A stretch of 44,843 nt of DNA, taken from the NCBI GenBank assembly GCA_009746045.1, contig RPFO01001119.1:1-44843 (forward strand), read 5' to 3'. Within the stretch, counting starts at the first letter, position 1. Every line of letters starts with the position of its first letter. Of this stretch, positions 39,204-44,843 are shown piece after piece. Source of the stretch: Mesostigma viride. Taxonomy: Eukaryota > Streptophyta > Mesostigmatophyceae > Mesostigmatales > Mesostigmataceae. The notes beneath the pieces are model-generated. The model saw only the letters and a program-made list of their open reading frames with translations, made no database searches and was not told where the DNA came from. The translations under genes were made by a program, and so were the position numbers.

Positions 39204-41268
39204 ATACGTAGCATCACCCCCCACATGTATTGATACGTACGTAGCATCACCCCCCCACATGTATTGATACGTAGCATCACCCCCCACATGTATTAATACG
39301 TAGCATCCCCCCCCAACTGTATTGATACGTAGCAGCACCCCCCCACATGTATTGATACGTAGCAGCACCCCCCCACATGTATTGATACGTAGCAGCACCC
39401 CCCCAATGTATTGATACGTAGCAGCACCCCCCCACATGTATTGATACGTAGCAGCACCCCCCCACATGTATTGATACGTAGCAGCACCCCCCACATGTAT
39501 TGATACGTAGCAGCACCCCCCACATGTATTGATACGTAGCAGCACCCCCCCACATGTATTGATACGTAGCAGCACCCCCCCACATGTATTGATACGTAGC
39601 AGCACCCCCCACATGTATTGATACGTAGCAGCACCCCCCCACATGTATTGATACGTAGCAGCACCCCCCCACATGTATTGATACGTAGCAGCACCCCCCC
39701 ACATGTATTAATACGTAGCATCCCCCCCCACATGTATTGATACGTAGCAGCACCCCCCACATGTATTGATACGTAGCAGCACCCCCCCACATGTATTGAT
39801 ACGTAGCAGCACCCCCCACATGTATTGATACGTAGCAGCACCCCCCACATGTATTGATACGTAGCAGCACCCCCCACATGTATTGATACGTAGCAGCACC
39901 CCCCCACATGTATTGATACGTAGCAGCACCGCCCCAATGTATTGATACGTAGCAGCACCCCCCCACATGTATTGATACGTAGCAGCCCCCCCCACATGTA
40001 TTGATACGTAGCAGCACCCCCCACATGTATTGATACGTAGCATCCCCCCCACATGTATTGATACGTAGCATCCCCCCCCACATGTATTGATACGTAGCAG
40101 CACCCCCCACATGTATTGATACGTAGCAGCACCCCCACACATGTATTGATACGTAGCAGCACCCCCCACATGTATTGATACGTAGCAGCACCCCCCACAT
40201 GTATTGATACGTAGCAGCACCCCCCCAATGTATTGATACGTAGCAGCCCCCCCCATGTATTGATACGTAGCAGCACCCCCCATGTATTGATACGTAGCAG
40301 CCCCCCCACATGTATTGATACGTAGCAGCACCCCCCACATGTATTGATACGTAGCAGCACCCCCCCACATGTATTGATACGTAGCAGCACCCCCACATGT
40401 ATTGATACGTAGCAGCACCCCCCACATGTATTGATACGTAGTAGCCCCCCCCCCTGTATTGATACGTAGCATCCCCCCCCACATGTATTGATACGTAGCA
40501 GCCCCCCCCACATGTATTGATACGTAGCAGCACCCCCCCACATGTATTGATACGTAGCAGCACCCCCACATGTATTGATACGTAGCAGCACCGCCCCACA
40601 TGTATTGATACGTAGCAGCCCCCCCCCACATGTATTGATACGTAGCAGCACCCCCCCACGTGTATTGATACGTAGCATCCCCCCCACATGTATTGATACG
40701 TAGCACCCCCCCCACGTGTATTGATATGTAGCAGCACCCCCCCACATGTATTGATACGTAGCATCCCCCCCCACATGTATTGATACGTAGCAGCACCCCC
40801 CACATGTATTGATACGTAGCAGCACCCCCCCACATGTATTGATACGTAGCATCCCCCCCCACATGTATTGATACGTAGCAGCACCCCCCCACATGTATTG
40901 ATACGTAGCAGCACCGCCCCACATGTATTGATACGTAGCATCCCCCCCCCACATGTATTGATACGTAGCAGCACCCCCCACATGTATTGATACGTAGCAG
41001 CACCGCCCCACATGTATTGATACGTAGCAGCCCCCCCCACATGTATTGATACGTAGCAGCACCCCCCACATGTATTGATACGTAGCAGCACCCCCCCACA
41101 TGTATTGATACGTAGCAGCACCCCCCCACATGTATTGATACGTAGCATCCCCCCCCACGTGTATTGATACGTAGCAGCACCCCCCCACGTGTATTGATAC
41201 GTAGCATCACCCCCCCATGTATTGATACGTAGCAGCACCCCCCACATGTATTGATACGTAGCAGCACA
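39204..41268 (-). repeat. Minisatellite array 1, right arm (about 70 units)
   Basis: There are near-perfect 29-30 bp units, GCAGCA plus a C run plus ACATGTATTGATACGTA on this strand, differing mainly in C-run length. The units closest to array 2 carry GCATCA instead of GCAGCA, like array 2. The frames of 533-656 codons on the minus strand are repeat translations in all three frames and are not called as genes. Confidence 0.95.
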
Positions 41269-41269
41269 A

Positions 41270-41990
41270 TTTTAGTCAGCCTACCATCCACGTTGCGGCA
41301 AAAGATCACCTTTTTTTGTGTTTCGGCAAAATGAAGATTTCTTGCAAACTATCGTTATGCAGGTAGGTAGCAACGTCCGATGTTTAATCCGGCAGGTAGC
41401 ATGCAAACGTCGAAACGATATGAAGGGGAAAAAAAGCATCAAACAGGAGCACCGATTAGAAACGCAGCAAATGCAGTATGTGCACATCTACACCTATAAC
41501 CTAACCAGACCAAAGGCATAGCAAACATGGAAAGGGTGACCCAAGTGAAAGCCTAGCACCACCATGATCGACATGTGCGAGACCAAGAAACGCTCCATGG
41601 CAACTAGACTAAGGGATGGATGCCAGATGTGGATTAGGATCGGCTTAGCTGACTCTACCGAGATGTCTGCAGGGTTAGCTAGCAACGAAAAGAAGGAAGC
41701 CAGACATTTTTATCACTCTTGCTGCAACATAGAGTTTCTTGCGATGGCAGCAAGGACATGTATTCGCCCAGCTGGCTAACTGTGTCGTCGGCGTGCATGC
41801 GCTGTTTAGTTGCCGTTTTTGATAGAACAATTTTAGTCAGCCTACCATCCAGGATGCGGCAAAAGCTCACCTTTTTTTCGTTGTGCGGCGAAAGCAGACC
41901 GATTTCCTTGTAAACTTCGGCACCAGGCAGGTATCAACGTAGGATTTTATAATCCAGCAGGTAGCATGCAAACGTCGAAACGATATGGCA
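41270..41990. repeat. Pair of 150-160 bp direct repeats around a 400 bp core, right arm
   Basis: 41270-41425 and 41830-41990 share TTTTAGTCAGCCTACCATCC, TGCGGCAAAAG.TCACCTTTTTTT and GCAGGTAGCATGCAAACGTC in the same order and orientation. The core 41426-41829 has short ORFs only. The left counterpart is 2243-2998. Confidence 0.75.
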
Positions 41991-42304
41991 GCTCGTATCA
42001 GCTATGGGGTCTCTCTGCGGCTGCGCTTCTTTTTCGATGGGCGATGGGACGGTCGCAATTCGCAAACCGGACGCGGCGTTACAGGGCTGAACGGTATTGA
42101 AAAAATTGGAAACGTGGCATCCTCGTTCCTCCCCACGGAACTGAAAACTGGAAGCGCGGCGCTGGTGCAAAAGCTCGTTCCCATCTTTTGGAACCAAGCT
42201 AGCGGATTGGACGACATCCAATATGCCGTCACCCGTGCTTGTGGCCGCAGGTATAAAAAGAGACGACCTCCAGCCCATTTACCTGGGAACATTCGGATGT
42301 TTGG

Positions 42305-42366
42305 CTGACATCGTTACCATGCAGAAATGTACAATGAGGTTTCTGGGTTCGATTCCTGGTGTCATC
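42305..42366 (+). other. Short tRNA-like element with Pol III B box, right-arm copy
   Basis: This is the reverse-complement partner of 1848-1910, with the same GGTTCGATTCC at 42346-42356 and the same TGACA/TGTCA ends. It differs from the left copy by small indels (GTTACCATGCAG against GTTACCAATGGCAG). No full tRNA fold can be drawn by eye. Confidence 0.4.
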
Positions 42367-42479
42367 ATGGAAATAAATTTTTTTCTGCGCATCTACTGAA
42401 ATCAGTCATAGCACCAAACGGTCACGCTGCAGCGAGACGCTATAGCCCTGGAGGCCGCTGATAAACCTGACATCCGGTG

Positions 42480-42720
42480 TGTCTTACTATCATAGATTGC
42501 CGAACTATATAATAATAATAGTCTATACCACTTTTTTCTTGTAAATCATTTACTAAATAATGATTCTATATACTTTAACATACCATATTATTAAAGTATG
42601 TGGAATTTAACCATGCTATTCACAATATATTATAAAATCTTTTGCAAAATATACTGTAATTAGTATATATATTTTCTGATAAACAATTTTATCAATGCTA
42701 CTGTGTTATTTTTTGTTATT
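42480..42720. other. AT-rich noncoding stretch, right arm
   Basis: This is the partner of 1410-1740. It lacks the 59 bp insertion of the left arm. No gene is seen. Confidence 0.7.
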
Positions 42721-42819
42721 CTCGCCATGCAGGATCTGAGTGTTCTGGGAGAAACTAATAAGAGAATGAGCCCGCGAAGGTGAGGAAAACCTGAAATCTT
42801 TTCGTCCTTATTGGGGTCT

Positions 42820-43072
42820 CTCTGCAGCTAGACCATTTATAACCACACAGCTATAGCTTAAATTCAAGGGTCTCGCTGCAGCTAGACCCTCTTTATGGTT
42901 GCTATAAATTAATGAATCAGAAGTCTGTGATTTAACAATCGCACGCCGCAATGAAGGGTCTTAGCTGCAGCGAAGACCCAATCTTGGTCGGGGTATGCTA
43001 AGTTCACCACATCAGGTAATCTTTTCGTCTAACGGAAAAAAGCCCCTAAGGGTCTAGCTGCAGCTAGACCCC
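42820..43072. repeat. Cluster of four palindrome copies between the AT-rich stretch and gene B
   Basis: Copies at about 42822, 42868, 42955 and 43048 include the perfect GGTCTAGCTGCAGCTAGACC (43050) and the lengthened GGTCTTAGCTGCAGCGAAGACC-type copy, in which an extra base appears in both halves. Confidence 0.85.
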
Positions 43073-43080
43073 AATCGTGG

Positions 43081-44649
43081 TAAAAATGATACACTTTCGA
43101 AACTTTGTCTGTAATTGTCGCTTTTCCCAACGATACTCGATTTGCATGGATTTCGTTGTGCCGGTCCGTCATGGCATGCAGCACGCGAACGGGTGGGAGT
43201 TTTCGCCCTTGCGTCCGGTCGTCCAGGATTCAGTGCAATTAAGTTGAACACCGGGACGAAAGCAGTCAACTGGCCAAAAAGGGTTTTCGGAAGATGAGAA
43301 CAGAATCCAGCGCAGCCTGAAGCCAAGGAAGTCAAGCGCCGGGAGAATACTCGAAATCAAAGAGGGTTATTGGGGAATATTTCGCTGACCAGGCGTTTGA
43401 AGCGGCTCAGGCGATGACAAAACCCGAGGGGCGGGGGCCGGCTTTCGACCAGATGATTGCTGGCTTTAACTCTAGGGCCGCTGAACTAGGTCACGGGAAG
43501 TATCATGAGGGCGAAAAAGCTTTACAATCAAGGAGCGGATGGCAAGAACTGAACAGGTCTGGTGGCTCGGATTAACGGCTTTTTGATGGTCTGACCAAAA
43601 GCGACGCGAACAGACAGAGACTCAGGATGGTGCTGATGTCCACGCATTACTGTGGTGACGACTTGGAGAAGGAGTTTTCGGCCGCGAGTTGGAGAACCTG
43701 ACGGGGATGGACGCCAAGAAGATTCGCGATTCGCGCGATACGAAGGCAGCAGAAGTTGGACTACCTCAGACACGCGCAGGCTCGCAAGGGGCGCCCTTTG
43801 CCGCAATTCGTGATTGACGCGATAGTGGAACGCGTGGATGCACGATGATGAGTCGCGCGCCTCCTCCCAGATGAAGGATGTCAAGCGCACTTACAGCAGG
43901 GAGGGTCGTGGCAAATCACGGGGTGCTCGTCGCCGTTGAGGGAGCGCGCTATTACATGACCTCCAAGGAGACAGTACAATCACTTTCTCGAAAAAGCATG
44001 CGTACTGGAACAAAAAGGAGTAACCAGTATGATAAAGGACGTGGGCATTCACGTGGGCTACACGACCTTCTGCAATACGCGCCCGATTGCATCAAGGGCA
44101 AGTGGAAGGAGAGGAACCTGTGCGCGTGTGAGAAGCACGTCACCAATGCAGTCGGCCATGGGGGCGTGGACCAAGCACTCCAATGCGAACACGGCAAGAA
44201 CTGCAAGTGTGGCGCGGAGTGTGCGGGATGCTCCAAGTACAGAGAGCCGGACGGTACTTGCGGAATGTGGAAAGCCATTCACTCGACGGACTGGATCAAG
44301 CACTTTCACTGCCCGGTGTCCGCCGAGACTCGACGGCAGGGATAACGGCTGCGTGAAGGGGGCGGAATGGGCGGGGGGATGGAAGAGGGGGAGGGGGAAG
44401 ATGAATGGCGGGGACGGGAACCTGGAAGACCTCGACATTTCTGAGAGGCTGGTGGAGGACGAAGATGGGGTGCCGAGGACGGAGAGGGTTCACCGCATAC
44501 TGAAGATGGCGTGTGTGGAGGGTTCTGTCCTGAGGAATCATGCGGCATCCATAAATAACTGGGTGCAGTGTGATCGGGAAGAATTCCACGGAGATTCTGA
44601 TTGGTTCAAGTTCGAGATGGTGGAGCAGACTGTGACCCGACGGGTGAAT
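43081..44649 (+). CDS. Gene B: Cys/His-rich protein of unknown function (frame-broken, partial)
   Basis: This is the right-arm copy of gene B, divergent from gene A. Up to about 43880 it is followed only through frame changes. From 43878 to 44340 one frame is open, then the reading continues one frame over from about 44341 to 44649. Visible features are: a GYTTF..RP pattern near 44055; then C-x-C-x2-H (CACEKH, about 44119-44136); then a cluster CEHGKNCKCGAECAGC (about 44190-44237) and a later C-x-M-W and H-x-C, which together look like a zinc-binding module; and after the frame change an acidic, DNA-neutral segment ending TVTRRVN. A donor-like GTGAGT follows at 44650. The F..RP..CxC..H arrangement resembles uncharacterised, partly transposon-linked eukaryotic proteins, but I cannot name a family. 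Confidence 0.45.
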
Positions 44650-44707
44650 GTGAGTTGGTTCGATTTTATTTCTCCGTTAATATGTTGTTGACTTTTTTTT
44701 TTTGTGA

Positions 44708-44730
44708 CCTATAGCTGCAGCGAGACCTTT
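44708..44730. repeat. Palindrome-family copy in the proposed gene B intron
   Basis: CCTATAGCTGCAGCGAGACC is a copy with a decayed left half, located about 60 bp after the proposed donor at 44650. It shows that the family also sits in the other gene's intron. Confidence 0.65.
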
Positions 44731-44804
44731 GTGAGTTGCAGTTATCTTATCGAAATGCGATTTTATTGCAAATCGAAACTGTCTGCGGACCCTTTGCGAA
44801 ACAG

Positions 44805-44843
44805 GGCGAGACCGGATGGCAGGGCGGCGAAGAAGGTGAAGCG
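44805..44843 (+). CDS. Possible next exon of gene B, cut by the window end
   Basis: An acceptor-like AAACAG ends at 44804, and the 39 bases after it are open in the frame that gives GETGWQGGEEGEA. The interval 44650-44804 starts GTGAGT and contains one palindrome-family copy near 44711, as the introns of gene A do. The exon call is weak because so little sequence remains. Confidence 0.25.

Larger units (their letters stand above)
28870..44076 (-). repeat. Right arm of the 15.4 kb inverted repeat
   Basis: This is the reverse complement of 1-15451, with the same gene and repeat order. Its inner end at 28870-28880 (AGGGTGGTCCC) follows directly on a non-LTR retrotransposon ORF fragment. The right arm has real base differences from the left, such as codon changes in gene A (Gln-Thr-Glu-Ser-Glu-Ala here against Gln-Ala-Glu-Ser-Glu-Ser on the left). 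It also has one more GAC triplet in the intron at 36323-36340 and lacks a 59 bp insertion present near 1472-1538. It is therefore not a mechanical copy of the left arm. Homology beyond 44076 cannot be judged because the left partner would lie outside the window. Confidence 0.95.

Noticed and set aside
39277-41309. Frames of 533-656 codons on the minus strand through array 1 as giant repeat proteins
   Set aside because: All three frames are open and give rotated versions of the same short repeat (LLRINTCGG, ATYQYMWGG, CYVSIHVGG), which follows from a stop-free 29-30 bp unit. There is no non-repeat domain or conserved frame.
1-44843. Inverted arms as a pure hairpin-read artefact
   Set aside because: The 13.4 kb centre is not palindromic, and the arms differ by substitutions, a triplet repeat count and a 59 bp insertion. 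Artefact cannot be fully excluded without reads, so it is kept only as a caution.

Overview
This window looks like nuclear DNA of a eukaryote. The main gene is split by short GT-AG introns (about 107-255 bp), nearly all in phase 0. The rest is dominated by retrotransposons and low-complexity tandem arrays. A green-lineage alga or another protist fits the style (lysine/serine/proline-rich and acidic nuclear-type proteins, Copia-like and restriction-like-endonuclease non-LTR elements), but nothing here fixes the taxon.

Layout: two arms of about 15.4 kb are inverted copies of each other (1-15451 and 28870-44076; positions sum to about 44321-44326) around a non-palindromic 13.4 kb centre. From its inner end outward, each arm carries: a terminus whose sequence recurs a third time at 18171; gene A, nine exons encoding an unrecognised protein of about 2,400 residues (6663-15156 on +; 29165-37663 on -); a block of 20-22 bp perfect palindromes, four of them in a 108 bp tandem repeat; two G-run minisatellite arrays meeting in opposite orientation; a pair of 150-170 bp direct repeats; a short tRNA-like element; an AT-rich stretch; more palindromes; and gene B, divergent from gene A, encoding a Cys/His-rich protein and reaching past the window on the right. 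The inner 9 kb of the arms differ by few substitutions. The outer 6 kb differ by many small indels.

The centre (15452-28869) is a nest of retroelements. From left to right it holds: a decayed Copia-like fragment on the minus strand; a 0.57 kb stretch starting with the third terminus copy; the 3' end of a non-LTR element with a restriction-like endonuclease; a nearly intact 8.17 kb Copia-like LTR element inserted in that non-LTR ORF (target duplication GATGG, LTRs differing at one seen site); the rest of the non-LTR ORF; and an inverted, uninterrupted second copy of the same ORF that runs straight into the right arm. The LTR element has an extra ORF before gag, a retropepsin-like domain between integrase and reverse transcriptase, and HGDD in place of the usual YVDD.

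My reading, which is inference: each arm is one end of a large, undescribed repeated unit, possibly mobile, that carries genes A and B and the palindrome family. The main caution is sequence quality. Several reading-frame breaks sit in homopolymers, and some are shared by both arms, so breaks cannot be taken as real pseudogenisation without raw reads.
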